Positions 1-7,465 of a stretch of DNA of 8,129 nt are shown here, one piece after another. The first letter of the stretch is position 1; each line of letters begins with the position of its first letter. This DNA is from Alphaproteobacteria bacterium (GTDB lineage: Bacteria > Pseudomonadota > Alphaproteobacteria > UBA828). Position numbers and translations under genes: made by a program. Location: contig JABJCZ010000205.1 of assembly GCA_018668475.1 (NCBI GenBank), positions 1-8,129 on the forward strand. The letters are read 5' to 3'. The notes under the pieces are model-generated. The model worked only from the letters and a program-made list of their open reading frames with translations. It was not told where the DNA came from and ran no database searches.

Positions 1-647
1 AGCCTTTCAATATTCCTTCCGGTTCGATGATCCCGACGCTGATGGTCGGGGACTATCTGTTCGTATCGAAATATTCTTACGGTTACAGCAAATACTCTCT
101 CCCCTGGAGCCTGCCACTATTTTCGGGCCGCATTCTCGGCGGCGAGCCCGATCGTGGTGATGTCGCAGTATTCAAGCTGCCGCGTGACAACGAGACCGAT
201 TACATCAAGCGGATCGTTGGCCTGCCAGGGGATCGCATTCAGGTGAAGGACGGCGTTTTCTACATCAACGAGCAGGCAGTTGAGCGCCATCGGATCGAAG
301 ATTTCACCTATATCGACAAATATGGTCACTCGCGCACGATCGATCAATATCGGGAAACCCTGCCCAGTGGCGTTTCCTACAACACGCTTGACGCAACGTC
401 GCGTGGCTCGCTCGACAACACCCAAGTTTACACTGTGCCGTCCCAGCACTATTTCGCCATGGGGGATAACCGTGATAATTCGCTCGATAGCCGCGTGCTA
501 TCAGGTGTCGGGTTTATCCCTTATGAAAACCTCGTCGGCCGTGCCGAGTTCATTTTCTTTTCCACTAATGGCACTGCGGAAATGTGGGAAATCTGGAAGT
601 GGGGTAAGACGACGCGAGGTGAGCGGCTGTTTACCGGGGTCAATTAA
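1..647 (+). CDS. lepB: Signal peptidase I (leader peptidase), 5'-truncated by window edge
   Basis: This is the C-terminal catalytic part of type I signal peptidase, the membrane-anchored serine protease that removes signal peptides from exported proteins on the periplasmic face of the inner membrane. The frame is open from base 3 and reads PFNIPSGSMIPTL, the box holding the nucleophile; the catalytic Ser codon is at 24-26. The ATG at 27 follows that Ser, so it cannot be the true start: the N-terminal transmembrane anchor and start lie upstream of the window. The general-base Lys is in DYIKRIVGLPGDRI (Lys codon 207-209). The conserved MGDNRDNSLDSR box is at about 459-494, followed by GFIPYENLVGRAEFIFFS. 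Both members of the Ser/Lys dyad are therefore present and the enzyme is probably active. The stop TAA (645-647) shares its last base with the rnc start. In related genomes acpS or pdxJ often precede this gene, but that side is not visible here. Confidence 0.96.
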   Translation, partial: PFNIPSGSMIPTLMVGDYLFVSKYSYGYSKYSLPWSLPLFSGRILGGEPDRGDVAVFKLPRDNETDYIKRIVGLPGDRIQVKDGVFYINEQAVERHRIEDFTYIDKYGHSRTIDQYRETLPSGVSYNTLDATSRGSLDNTQVYTVPSQHYFAMGDNRDNSLDSRVLSGVGFIPYENLVGRAEFIFFSTNGTAEMWEIWKWGKTTRGERLFTGVN

Positions 648-1357
648 TGCCTGGCGCGGGCATGCCTTCCGACCGAGGCGGCGTGGAAGACCCCACGGCC
701 GATTTTTCAGGGACATTGAAATACCGCTTCAAGGACCCGTCGCTCCTCGCGAGAGCGCTATGTCACCCCAGCCAGGCACCGGGCCCCTTGGACAGCAATC
801 AGCGGCTCGAGTTTTTGGGTGACCGGGTGCTTGGCCTCGCTGTATCGGAACTTTTGTATACGCAGTTTCCAAATGAAAATGAGGGCGCGCTGGCCCGTCG
901 TCTGGCGTCGCTGGTGCGGCGCGATGCACTGGCGCGAGTTGCCGCGAACCTCGGCCTGGGTGACTATCTGAACCTCGGTCGTAGCGAATCGGAAAGCGGG
1001 GGGCAACAAAACCCGGCCAATCTTGCGGATGCGATGGAAGCTGTTATTGCGGCCATCTATCTTGATGGTGGGCTTGAGGCAGCAGTGCAGTTTATTCGTG
1101 CGCACTGGGTTTCCATGGTCGCTGAGGACCGTGAGCCGCCAAGAGATGCTAAAACCGCCTTACAGGAATGGTCGCAGGCCCGTGGCGGCCCCTTGCCGGA
1201 ATATGTTGTCGTTAGTGAAGACGGCCCGCCTCATGCACCTGTATTTGAGGTCGAGGTCAGGTTGCCTGATGTGCGCGCGTGCCGTGCCGAGGGCGCCTCC
1301 AAGCGTGTTGCCGAGCAGGCAGCCGCTGGACAAATGTTGGAGATACTTCCCCGATGA
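647..1357 (+). CDS. rnc: Ribonuclease III
   Basis: RNase III is a double-strand-specific endoribonuclease that processes rRNA precursors and structured mRNAs as a homodimer. The 236-residue product has the usual two-domain layout. The nuclease domain covers about residues 20-160, with the signature NQRLEFLGDRVLGL; metal ligands are expected at Glu55, Asp59, Asp128 and Glu131 (the last two in NLADAMEAVIAAIYLDGG). A double-stranded RNA-binding domain follows at about 167-235 (DAKTALQEWSQ to KRVAEQAAAGQMLEIL). The position matching E. coli Glu38 is Gln52, which I believe is common in alphaproteobacteria. The start chosen is the ATG at 647, overlapping the lepB stop by one base, with GGGG at 636-639 seven bases upstream. 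Met6 (codon at 662) is an alternative. The 3' end overlaps era by four bases (ATGA). Because the start abuts lepB, there is no room for a dedicated leader like the RNase III-cleaved hairpin of E. coli. Confidence 0.96.
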   Translation: MPGAGMPSDRGGVEDPTADFSGTLKYRFKDPSLLARALCHPSQAPGPLDSNQRLEFLGDRVLGLAVSELLYTQFPNENEGALARRLASLVRRDALARVAANLGLGDYLNLGRSESESGGQQNPANLADAMEAVIAAIYLDGGLEAAVQFIRAHWVSMVAEDREPPRDAKTALQEWSQARGGPLPEYVVVSEDGPPHAPVFEVEVRLPDVRACRAEGASKRVAEQAAAGQMLEILPR

Positions 1358-2265
1358 GCGATCACTCAAGTGATACACACGCCGGGTTCGCAGCCGTTCT
1401 GGGTGCGCCCAATGCTGGCAAGTCGACGCTGGTCAACCGGTTCGTCGGTTCAAAGGTTTCTATCGTTAGCCCCAAGGTCCAGACGACGCGAAGCCGTGTG
1501 CGCGGTATTTGTATTGAAGGAACGACGCAGGTTGTCTTTGTCGATACACCGGGTATTTTTACGGATACCAAACGCCGGCTCGAGCGCTCCATGGTGCACG
1601 CGGCGTGGCGCGGTGCCGCTGATGCGGACGTAATTCTGTTGCTCGTCGACGCGTCGCGCGGGATCGACGGCAATCTGCGTGAAATCTTTCGCGGCCTGAA
1701 GGAGACCGAGCGACGCGCCCTCGTGATCATCAACAAGATCGATGTCGTTAAGCGCGACGTCTTGTTGCCAATGGCCGCTGAAATCGAGGATATGGGCATC
1801 GTTGATCAGTTGTTTATGGTCTCGGCGCTCGATGGCGACGGCGTTGACGACCTGTTGGATCACGTTTGTAAATTGATGCCGGCGGGGCCCTGGCTGTACC
1901 CCGAGGACCAACTCAGTGATATTTCAGAGCGTTTGCTGGCGGCCGAAATAACACGAGAGAAATTGTTTTTGCAGCTGCATCAGGAGCTGCCCTATTCGGT
2001 CGCGGTGGAAACCGAACAATGGCAGGACCAGCATAACGGGTCCGCCAGAATCGAGCAGGTCATTTACGTGCAGCGCGAAAGCCACAAGGCGATGGTGCTC
2101 GGCAAGGGCGGGCAGCGGGTCAAGGCGATCGGTGCCGCCTCACGGGCGGAGCTGAGTGAAATTCTTGATCGACCGGTGCATCTGTTCCTGTTCGTCAAGG
2201 TGCGCGAGCGGTGGGCCGAAGACCCGGAACGCTATCGCGATATCGGACTCGATTTCGACGTTTAG
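1354..2265 (+). CDS. era: GTPase Era, ribosome assembly factor
   Basis: Era is a GTPase that binds the 3' end of 16S rRNA and helps 30S subunit maturation. The 303-residue length is normal for the family. GTPase motifs are all visible: G1 GAPNAGKST (residues 17-25), G3 DTPG (64-67), G4 NKID (127-130) and G5 SAL (157-159). The region between G1 and G3 (KVQTTRSRVRG) matches Era. A C-terminal KH RNA-binding domain is marked by VIYVQRESHKAMVLGKGGQ, with GKGG at 250-253. The open frame extends upstream of 1354 inside rnc, but the ATG at 1354 is preferred: it overlaps the rnc stop in an ATGA junction, implying translational coupling, and puts the P-loop at the usual distance from the N-terminus. 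Its place after rnc is the classic rnc-era pairing of two factors that both act on rRNA maturation. Confidence 0.96.
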   Translation: MSDHSSDTHAGFAAVLGAPNAGKSTLVNRFVGSKVSIVSPKVQTTRSRVRGICIEGTTQVVFVDTPGIFTDTKRRLERSMVHAAWRGAADADVILLLVDASRGIDGNLREIFRGLKETERRALVIINKIDVVKRDVLLPMAAEIEDMGIVDQLFMVSALDGDGVDDLLDHVCKLMPAGPWLYPEDQLSDISERLLAAEITREKLFLQLHQELPYSVAVETEQWQDQHNGSARIEQVIYVQRESHKAMVLGKGGQRVKAIGAASRAELSEILDRPVHLFLFVKVRERWAEDPERYRDIGLDFDV

Positions 2266-2342
2266 GGTGTCGCATCGCGGGGCCCCGTTCGGCCAGCCCT
2301 GTGCCGGTCGTGGTCCTGAAGCGTTCTGTTGTAGGCTGTGAC

Positions 2343-3071
2343 ATGGAATGGGCAGACGACGGCATAGTTCTGGGCGCGCGGCGACATGGCGAATCCTCCG
2401 CTATCGTCACGCTGCTGACCCGTGACCACGGTCGCCACGCTGGCCTCGTGCGGGGTGCGACGGGGCGGCGATTGCGCGGTCTCTATCAACCCGGAAATGA
2501 AGTTACGGCGAGTTGGCGGGCGCGTCTGGCGGAGCACCTCGGTACTCTCACGTGCGAGCTGGCTGATGCCCGCGCCGCCCGGCTGATCGATGATCCGCTC
2601 CGCCTCGCAGCATTGTCAGCGGCCTGTTCCGTTGTCGAGGCGGCGTTGCCGGAACGCCAACCATATCCAGAGCTGCACACGATCACAGTTGAACTTCTAG
2701 ATAGGCTTGAACGAAACGAGGAATGGGCTCAGGCCTTTGTAATCTGGGAGCTGAACCTACTGGCCGAACTTGGATTCGGACTGGACCTGAGCGCCTGCGC
2801 GGCAACCGGGGAGGCGGAGAACCTTGCTTTTGTATCGCCGCGCTCGGGCCGCGCGGTCAGCCGCGCGGCGGGGGAGCCCTATGTGGAAAAATTACTGCCT
2901 TTGCCGGCGTTCATATTGTCTGACGGGGCAGATGCGCCGGCGCGGGAGGACATATCGGCAGGTCTCCGCCTGACCGGCTGGTTTATCGCCCACCACGTTT
3001 TGGCGGAACTGAGCGGTGCACTGCCGCCCGCCAGAGAGCGGTTTGCGACGCGGTGGAATAGTTCTGAATAG
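2343..3071 (+). CDS. recO: DNA repair protein RecO
   Basis: RecO is a recombination mediator that, with RecR, helps load RecA onto SSB-coated single-stranded DNA during gap repair. The product from the ATG at 2343 is 242 residues, a normal length. An N-terminal OB-fold region spans about residues 1-80 (MEWADDGIVLGARRHGESSAI). The alpha-helical C-terminal part contains ELGFGLDLSACAATG (about 142-156) and LAFVSPRSGRAVS (161-173), followed by GEPYVEKLLPLPAF, typical of alphaproteobacterial RecO. The four-cysteine zinc site of some RecO proteins is not seen here. An AGG at 2333-2335, seven bases before the ATG, is a modest ribosome binding site. The frame is open further upstream into era, but homology begins at this Met. 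The gene lies 77 bases after era in the same direction and is probably in the same operon. Confidence 0.93.
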   Translation: MEWADDGIVLGARRHGESSAIVTLLTRDHGRHAGLVRGATGRRLRGLYQPGNEVTASWRARLAEHLGTLTCELADARAARLIDDPLRLAALSAACSVVEAALPERQPYPELHTITVELLDRLERNEEWAQAFVIWELNLLAELGFGLDLSACAATGEAENLAFVSPRSGRAVSRAAGEPYVEKLLPLPAFILSDGADAPAREDISAGLRLTGWFIAHHVLAELSGALPPARERFATRWNSSE

Positions 3072-3091
3072 TTACCATATCTGGCTATCGC

Positions 3092-3121
3092 GGCTCGCCT
3101 GAGCCCAATATCTTGTGATAT
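3092..3121 (+). repeat. Two adjacent small inverted repeats upstream of parC
   Basis: The 59-base gap between recO and parC contains two 5-base inverted repeats with 4-base loops: GGCTC/GAGCC (3092-3105) and ATATC/GATAT (3108-3121). They are separated by two bases. Neither is followed by a T-run, so they do not form a clear intrinsic terminator. The second one overlaps a TATAAG at 3119-3124 that resembles a -10 box, but no good -35 box stands at the right distance. The stems are short enough to be chance; the paired arrangement is the only reason to record them. Confidence 0.25.
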
Positions 3122-3130
3122 AAGCGCATC

Positions 3131-5353
3131 ATGAGTAAGCCACTACAGCCTTCCGATATTCTACCTGTTTCGTTCGCCGATGCCCTTGGCGAGCGCTATC
3201 TTGCCTACGCGCTTTCGACCATCACGTCGCGCTCGCTGCCCGATGTACGCGATGGGCTAAAGCCTGTGCAGCGGCGCCTTTTGTTCGCCATGCGTGAGCT
3301 GAAACTGAACCCCGATTCTGGCTACAAGAAATGCGCCCGGGTTGTTGGCGATGTGATCGGCAAGTATCACCCGCATGGAGATACTGCCGTTTACGACGCC
3401 ATGGTCCGGCTTGCGCAATCTTTTGCCGTGCGCTGGCCACTGGTGGAGGGACACGGCAATTTCGGCAATATCGACGGCGATAATGCGGCTGCCATGCGCT
3501 ACACGGAAGCGCGCCTGACCGATTTTGCGATGGCCCTGCTGGAGGGAATTGACGAGAACGCCGTTGATTTTCGTGCGACCTATGACGGTGAGGAGCAAGA
3601 GCCGATTATCCTGCCGGCGGCCGTGCCGAACTTGCTGGCCAATGGCGCGACCGGGATCGCAGTTGGCCTGGCTACCAGCATTCCACCTCACAATGTGGGC
3701 GAGCTGTGTGACGCCCTGGCTCTGTTGATCAAGAACTCACGGACGTCGACGGAGGATATCTTCAAGTGCGTTCCGGGTCCGGATTTCCCAACCGGCGGGC
3801 TACTGGTCGAGGACCCGGCTGTGGTTCGCGAGGCGTACGAGACGGGTCGTGGCAGCTTGCGGCTACGCGCGCGCTGGGAGATCGAGGAACAGGGCCGCGG
3901 TCAGTGGCAGGTGATCGTGACGGAAATGCCCTACCAGGTGCAGAAATCCCGATTGATCGAGCGGATTGCCGAGTTGCTCCACGCCCGCAAGGTGACGCTG
4001 CTCGGCGATATTCGGGACGAATCGGCTGAAGATGTCCGGCTCGTCATCGAGCCCAAGAGCCGCAGTATCGACCCCGAGCTGCTGATGGAAATGCTGTTCA
4101 AGCAGACTGATCTGGAAGTGCGGGTTGGGCTGAACATGAACGTGCTGAACGCCGATGGCGTGCCCGGTATCATGAACCTGCGGGAGATGTTGCTGGCGTT
4201 CACGGCACACCGCAAAGACGTGCTGCTTCGCCGCACCCGCTTCCGGCTCGACAAGATCGCCCATCGCATTGAGATGCTTGAAGGGTATCTGATCGCCTAC
4301 CTGAACCTTGATGAGGTGATCCGCATCATCCGCGAGGAAGATGAGCCCAAGGCCGTCATGATGAAGCAATTCAAGCTCTCGGAGGTTCAGGTCGAGGCGA
4401 TTCTCAACATGCGTTTGCGGTCTTTGCGTCGGCTTGAGGAAATTGAAATTCGCGGCGAGCACGAGGCGCTGAAAAAAGAACAGACGGATCTGCAAAAGCT
4501 ACTGGACAGCGACACCCGGCAGAAAACTGTCCTGACCAAAGAAATTGCGGCGATCAAGCAGCGATTTGGACCAAAGTCGCCGCTGGGCGCCCGTCGTACG
4601 ACCATTGCCGGCTCGCCAAGGGCGATGGAGATGCCTGTCGACGCGCTGGTCGAGCGCGAGCCCATTACGGTGATCTGCTCTGAGAAAGGCTGGATTCGTG
4701 CGTTGAAAGGGCATGCGGAAGACAGCGTAGACGTGCGCTACAAAGAAGGTGATCGCGCGCGCTTCCGGTTCCATGCGGAGACCACCGACAAGCTGGTTCT
4801 ATTTGCGACTAACGGCCGGTTTTATACCTTGGGGGCGGACAAATTGCCGGGCGGGCGCGGCTTTGGTGAGCCCGTGCGCCTGATGATGGATCTTGGCAAT
4901 GATCAGGAAATGCTGGCGTTGTTCGTGCATGACGCCAAGCGGAAATTGCTGGTCGCCTCGTCAGACGGTAGGGGCTTCTTTGTGGATGAAAAGGAAGTGA
5001 TTGCCCAGACCAAAAGTGGCAAGCAAGTGCTTAATCTTGGGCGCGGCGCTGAAGCGGCTTTATGCGTGCCCGCGATTGGTGATCAGGTTGCCGTGATTGG
5101 TGATAATCGCCGCCTGCTGACGTTCCCCGTTGATGAAGTGCCGACCATGACCCGGGGACGCGGGGTTATTCTGCAGCGCTACAAGGACGGCACTCTGAGC
5201 GACGCGCAGGTTTTCAGTTCGACCGAGGGTCTCAAATGGAAGTCAGGCTCAGGCATTCGGGCTGAAACGGCGCTTGATGACTGGCAGGGCAAGCGCGCCC
5301 AGGCCGGGCGAATGCCACCGAAGGGCTTTCCGCGCAACAACAGGTTCCGCTAG
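3131..5353 (+). CDS. parC: DNA topoisomerase IV subunit A
   Basis: ParC is the DNA-cleaving subunit of topoisomerase IV, a type IIA enzyme that unlinks daughter chromosomes; it works as a ParC2ParE2 tetramer. The product is 740 residues. The N-terminal breakage-reunion domain begins [21 protein letters not shown], and the active-site Tyr124 lies in [10 protein letters not shown]. The region tied to quinolone action is [15 protein letters not shown], with Thr85 and Asp89 at the positions of E. coli ParC Ser80 and Glu84. A coiled-coil-rich stretch follows at about residues 350-465 ([17 protein letters not shown] to LLDSDTRQ). The C-terminal DNA-wrapping beta-pinwheel covers about 500-725. ParC is preferred over GyrA because there is no QRRGGKG GyrA box, and because of the length and basic tail ([21 protein letters not shown]). 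The ATG at 3131 has no strong ribosome binding site. The gene ends only 25 bases from the convergent bioD. Confidence 0.95.
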   Translation: MSKPLQPSDILPVSFADALGERYLAYALSTITSRSLPDVRDGLKPVQRRLLFAMRELKLNPDSGYKKCARVVGDVIGKYHPHGDTAVYDAMVRLAQSFAVRWPLVEGHGNFGNIDGDNAAAMRYTEARLTDFAMALLEGIDENAVDFRATYDGEEQEPIILPAAVPNLLANGATGIAVGLATSIPPHNVGELCDALALLIKNSRTSTEDIFKCVPGPDFPTGGLLVEDPAVVREAYETGRGSLRLRARWEIEEQGRGQWQVIVTEMPYQVQKSRLIERIAELLHARKVTLLGDIRDESAEDVRLVIEPKSRSIDPELLMEMLFKQTDLEVRVGLNMNVLNADGVPGIMNLREMLLAFTAHRKDVLLRRTRFRLDKIAHRIEMLEGYLIAYLNLDEVIRIIREEDEPKAVMMKQFKLSEVQVEAILNMRLRSLRRLEEIEIRGEHEALKKEQTDLQKLLDSDTRQKTVLTKEIAAIKQRFGPKSPLGARRTTIAGSPRAMEMPVDALVEREPITVICSEKGWIRALKGHAEDSVDVRYKEGDRARFRFHAETTDKLVLFATNGRFYTLGADKLPGGRGFGEPVRLMMDLGNDQEMLALFVHDAKRKLLVASSDGRGFFVDEKEVIAQTKSGKQVLNLGRGAEAALCVPAIGDQVAVIGDNRRLLTFPVDEVPTMTRGRGVILQRYKDGTLSDAQVFSSTEGLKWKSGSGIRAETALDDWQGKRAQAGRMPPKGFPRNNRFR

Positions 5354-5378
5354 CGCTTTACTGCGTTCCGGGGGCCGG

Positions 5379-6071
5379 CTATCGCTCTGGCGGTGTCATT
5401 ACCAGCTGAGTGAGGTCGGCACCGCGTTCCCAAGGTTTCTTCTGCCCGGCAATACGTTGCAGCGCGACGATGGGCATGTCTTCCAGAAAGCGGGACAGGG
5501 TTTCCACTGTCTCGGCAATCGGAACTGGGTTTTCTTCTGATTCGCTGACGATCAGGGCGACAGGTGGCACGCCGCGCGCCCGCATCGCTTCTACAGTGGT
5601 TAACGTGTGGCTGATGGTACCCAGGTAACTGCCGGCAACCAGCAGGCTCGGCACACCCAGGGCGGCCATCCAGTCCATAACCGTATGGCGCTTGTTCAAC
5701 GGAACCATCGGACCACCGACCCCTTCGATCAGCAGTGTGCCTTCATTGGCGTCTGGCCATTTCGCCTGGGCCCTGCGGCAAAAATTGACAATCGCGTCAA
5801 GGCTGAGCCGGCGCTGTTCCCGTCGGGCAGCCATATCCGGCGAAATTGGGGCTTTAAATCGCCACGGCGAAACCTTTGCAATCGCGCCCTCATCTGGCGC
5901 AATCCCGAGGCTCTGCAATAGCACTGCAGAGTCGCTTTCCATAAAGTCTGCTTGTGTATAGCCGCTGATGACCGGCTTGAGCGCGTGTACCGGCCGGTTC
6001 AGTGCCCGCAGCTGATGGCAGATAGAAGCTGTGACGAGGGTCTTGCCGACGCCCGTGCCCGTGCCCGTCAC
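5379..6071 (-). CDS. bioD: Dethiobiotin synthetase (ATP-dependent), start uncertain
   Basis: BioD uses ATP and CO2 to close the ureido ring of 7,8-diaminopelargonate, the second-last step of biotin synthesis, in the cytoplasm. Numbering from the GTG at 6071, the P-loop is GTGTGVGKT (3-11), the substrate-site Lys/Ser pair is in LKPVISG (Lys32, Ser36), and Mg-binding Asp47 (ESDSAVLLQS) and Glu116 (LLIEGVGGPMVPLN) are present. SPWRFKAPISP and GTISHTLTTVEAMRARG also fit the family. The usual P-loop is GTDTGVGKT, so an Asp has become Gly. The coordinates use the first canonical start codon, but this start would remove the first beta strand. The frame continues upstream as ISTFFVTGTG, very like family N-termini, with ATC (6084-6086) where ATG is expected; see findings. 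The gene follows bioF in the same direction and is probably co-transcribed and translationally coupled. I am sure of the family but not of the N-terminus. Confidence 0.92.
   Translation of the reverse strand: MTGTGTGVGKTLVTASICHQLRALNRPVHALKPVISGYTQADFMESDSAVLLQSLGIAPDEGAIAKVSPWRFKAPISPDMAARREQRRLSLDAIVNFCRRAQAKWPDANEGTLLIEGVGGPMVPLNKRHTVMDWMAALGVPSLLVAGSYLGTISHTLTTVEAMRARGVPPVALIVSESEENPVPIAETVETLSRFLEDMPIVALQRIAGQKKPWERGADLTQLVMTPPER
6051..6068. repeat. Hexanucleotide tandem repeat, GCCCGT x3, inside bioD P-loop
   Basis: Three perfect tandem copies of GCCCGT on the + strand encode Thr-Gly-Thr-Gly-Thr-Gly in bioD on the minus strand, at the start of the ATP-binding P-loop. The repeat is in frame, so gain or loss of one unit would add or remove a Thr-Gly pair without a frameshift. 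Three units may simply reflect the T/G-rich motif plus the Asp-to-Gly change. Confidence 0.6.
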
Positions 6072-6090
6072 GAAAAAAGTGCTGATGGCC

Positions 6091-7245
6091 CTAGTCTCCC
6101 AACAGGTGTGTTCTCACCAGCCCTGCGAGACGGTGAATGTCCTGTGGCAAGTGCGGGGCCGCAAAGGCAAATCGCAAACGGGCGGTTCCTTCCGGCACCG
6201 TCGGCGGCCGTATAGCGGTCACAATGTAACCCTCGCTATCGAGCATCGCAGAGGCGCTGAGCGCTTTCTCGGGGTTTCCCAGCACCACAGGCACGATGCA
6301 GCTTTCAGCTTCGGGCAGGCCGAGCAAATTCGTGAACAGTCTGGCGTTTTCAAGCGGCCGCGCTACGAGCTCGGGTTCGGCCGCGATAATATCGAGCGCG
6401 GCAATCGCGCTGGCAATGACAGCAGGGGGCAGTCCGGTCGTGTAGATGAACGTTCGCGCCCTGGTGCGGATCAGGTTGATGACGTCCGCAGAGGCGCACA
6501 GGTAACCGCCATAGCCGCCGATGGCTTTTGAAAGGGTGCCCATTTGCAGTGGTACATCGATTTTATTGCCGCCAACAAAGCCGGAGCCGCGCCCTCCACC
6601 GACAACACCGACGCCGTGGGCGTCGTCAGTCATAAACCAGGCGTCATACTGCTCGGCGAGGCTGGAGAGCGCGGCAACGGGCGCCAGGTCCCCATCCATG
6701 CTGAACACCCCATCCGTGAGAATCATCGCGTGTCCGTGCGACGCGCGGTGAGCAGCCAGAATTTCCTCTGCATGGGCAATATCGTTGTGGCGAAAAATTT
6801 CGAACCGGGCACCGCTCAGTTTGCTGCCGGCCATGATGCACGCATGGCTAAATTCGTCAGCGAGGATCAGGTCCTGTGGCCCCACAAGGCTCGGAATAAT
6901 GCCGAGGGTGGCGAGATAGCCGGAGCCAAAGACGCAGGCATCCTCTGTGCCCTTAAGCTTAGCGAGGCGGCTTTCGAGATCGCTGAAAAGAGGGTGATTG
7001 CCGGTGACCAGCCGCGAGGCGCCGGAGCCAGTGCCATAGCGTGCGGCTGCATCCTGTGCGGCTTGCAGAACCCTGGGATCATGCGACAGGTTCAGATAGT
7101 CATTGCAGGAAAATGAGATCATCGCGCGGCCATCGCGCGTGGCCTGAGCGCCGTCTCCTCGCTCAGTCTCGACCAACTGGCGCCGCAACTGACGGCGCTC
7201 CAGCGAGTCGAGTCGGTCTTTTGCAAAATCGTCGAGAGACTGCAT
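6091..7245 (-). CDS. bioF: 8-amino-7-oxononanoate synthase (KAPA synthase), PLP-dependent
   Basis: BioF condenses a pimeloyl thioester with L-alanine to give 7-keto-8-aminopelargonate, the first committed step of biotin ring assembly. It belongs to the alpha-oxoamine synthase family of PLP enzymes, which work as cytoplasmic homodimers. From the ATG at 7245 the product is 384 residues, the same length as E. coli BioF. Visible motifs are [10 protein letters not shown] near the N-terminus, [17 protein letters not shown], His134 in [11 protein letters not shown] (stacks on PLP), [11 protein letters not shown] (from 206), and the PLP Schiff-base lysine Lys240 in [12 protein letters not shown]. The tail [23 protein letters not shown] is also typical. 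The family could in principle include 5-aminolevulinate synthase or KBL, but the bioD and bioB neighbours and these motifs favour BioF. An in-frame GTG at 7302 would add 19 residues with no family match. The stop is five bases from the likely bioD start. Confidence 0.95.
   Translation of the reverse strand: MQSLDDFAKDRLDSLERRQLRRQLVETERGDGAQATRDGRAMISFSCNDYLNLSHDPRVLQAAQDAAARYGTGSGASRLVTGNHPLFSDLESRLAKLKGTEDACVFGSGYLATLGIIPSLVGPQDLILADEFSHACIMAGSKLSGARFEIFRHNDIAHAEEILAAHRASHGHAMILTDGVFSMDGDLAPVAALSSLAEQYDAWFMTDDAHGVGVVGGGRGSGFVGGNKIDVPLQMGTLSKAIGGYGGYLCASADVINLIRTRARTFIYTTGLPPAVIASAIAALDIIAAEPELVARPLENARLFTNLLGLPEAESCIVPVVLGNPEKALSASAMLDSEGYIVTAIRPPTVPEGTARLRFAFAAPHLPQDIHRLAGLVRTHLLGD
6096..6100 (-). 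promoter_or_regulatory. Candidate ribosome binding site for bioD (GGGAG) within end of bioF
   Basis: Read on the minus strand, GGGAG lies in the last codons of bioF. It is nine bases before the ATC at 6086-6084, but 24 bases before the GTG at 6071. Its spacing suits the upstream, non-canonical start of bioD rather than the first canonical one. It is a short motif, so this is supportive rather than decisive. Confidence 0.4.
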
Positions 7246-7339
7246 TGGTCCAAATAACTCTGTAGATGAAACGGTTTGCGAAGGCTCGTTGCTGCAAATC
7301 ACGGGTCAGGTGTCGCGGCGCGTCCTCTTGATCGCGGGC

Positions 7340-7368
7340 ATTGTCGCTACAGGCAATCCGTGCGTCAA
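7340..7368 (-). promoter_or_regulatory. Candidate sigma70-type promoter for bioF-bioD
   Basis: Read on the minus strand, TTGACG (7368-7363) is followed after 17 bases by GACAAT (7345-7340). This gives a 5/6 match to the -35 and 4/6 to the -10 consensus. Transcription would begin near 7333, leaving a leader of just under 90 bases before the bioF ATG. The call is inferred from the sequence pattern only. Confidence 0.33.
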
Positions 7369-7391
7369 CGGGTGTGGGCCTGCGCTTGACG
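7363..7391. repeat. Inverted repeat CGTCAA-N17-TTGACG between bioF and bioB
   Basis: A perfect 6-base inverted repeat (7363-7368 and 7386-7391) sits near the middle of the divergent bio intergenic region. Each arm is also a -35-like box pointing outward, one toward bioF and one toward bioB. A shared operator is possible, but I see no match to the BioR-type site (TTATCTATAA-like) or to an E. coli-like BirA operator in this 232-base region. Confidence 0.5.
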
Positions 7392-7413
7392 GTGCGCCCT
7401 CGCGGCCTATGCT
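7386..7413 (+). promoter_or_regulatory. Candidate sigma70-type promoter for bioB
   Basis: TTGACG (7386-7391) is followed after 16 bases by TATGCT (7408-7413), a 5/6 and 4/6 match to the -35 and -10 consensus. Transcription would begin near 7420, giving a leader of just under 60 bases before the bioB ATG. An imperfect palindrome, CAAAA (7417-7421) with TTTTG (7434-7438), lies over the expected start region. The call is inferred from pattern and position. Confidence 0.38.
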
Positions 7414-7465
7414 TCGCAAAAGCCGCTGGTGCATTTTGGCATGGGCGGTCGTTATGCGGGAATGG

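Noticed and set aside
27..647. ATG at 27 as the start of lepB
   Set aside because: The catalytic Ser codon (24-26) precedes it in the same frame within PSGSM, so the gene must begin upstream of the window.
1279..1353. Longer era reading frame starting inside rnc
   Set aside because: The extra 25 residues are an overlap with rnc and show no Era similarity; the ATGA junction at 1354 gives a normal-length Era.
2211..2342. Longer recO reading frame starting inside era
   Set aside because: The extension has no RecO-like sequence. The ATG at 2343 has a ribosome binding site and gives the standard N-terminus.
3863..4495. 210-codon open frame antisense to parC
   Set aside because: It lies wholly inside well-conserved parC and the translation shows no domain; typical shadow frame.
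5348..5378. Possible bidirectional terminator between parC and bioD (CGCTAGCG at 5348-5355, CCGG-GGG-CCGG at 5368-5378)
   Set aside because: The stems are only four pairs, the palindromes have tiny or no loops, and no T-run follows on either strand. Convergent genes need a stop to transcription, but no intrinsic terminator is convincing here.
6031..6531. Open frames on the + strand opposite bioF and bioD
   Set aside because: Low-complexity, Arg- and Gly-rich translations with no domain, opposite well-supported bio genes.
7246..7302. N-terminal extension of BioF from a GTG at 7302
   Set aside because: The extra 19 residues have no family counterpart, and the ATG at 7245 gives exactly the usual 384-residue length.
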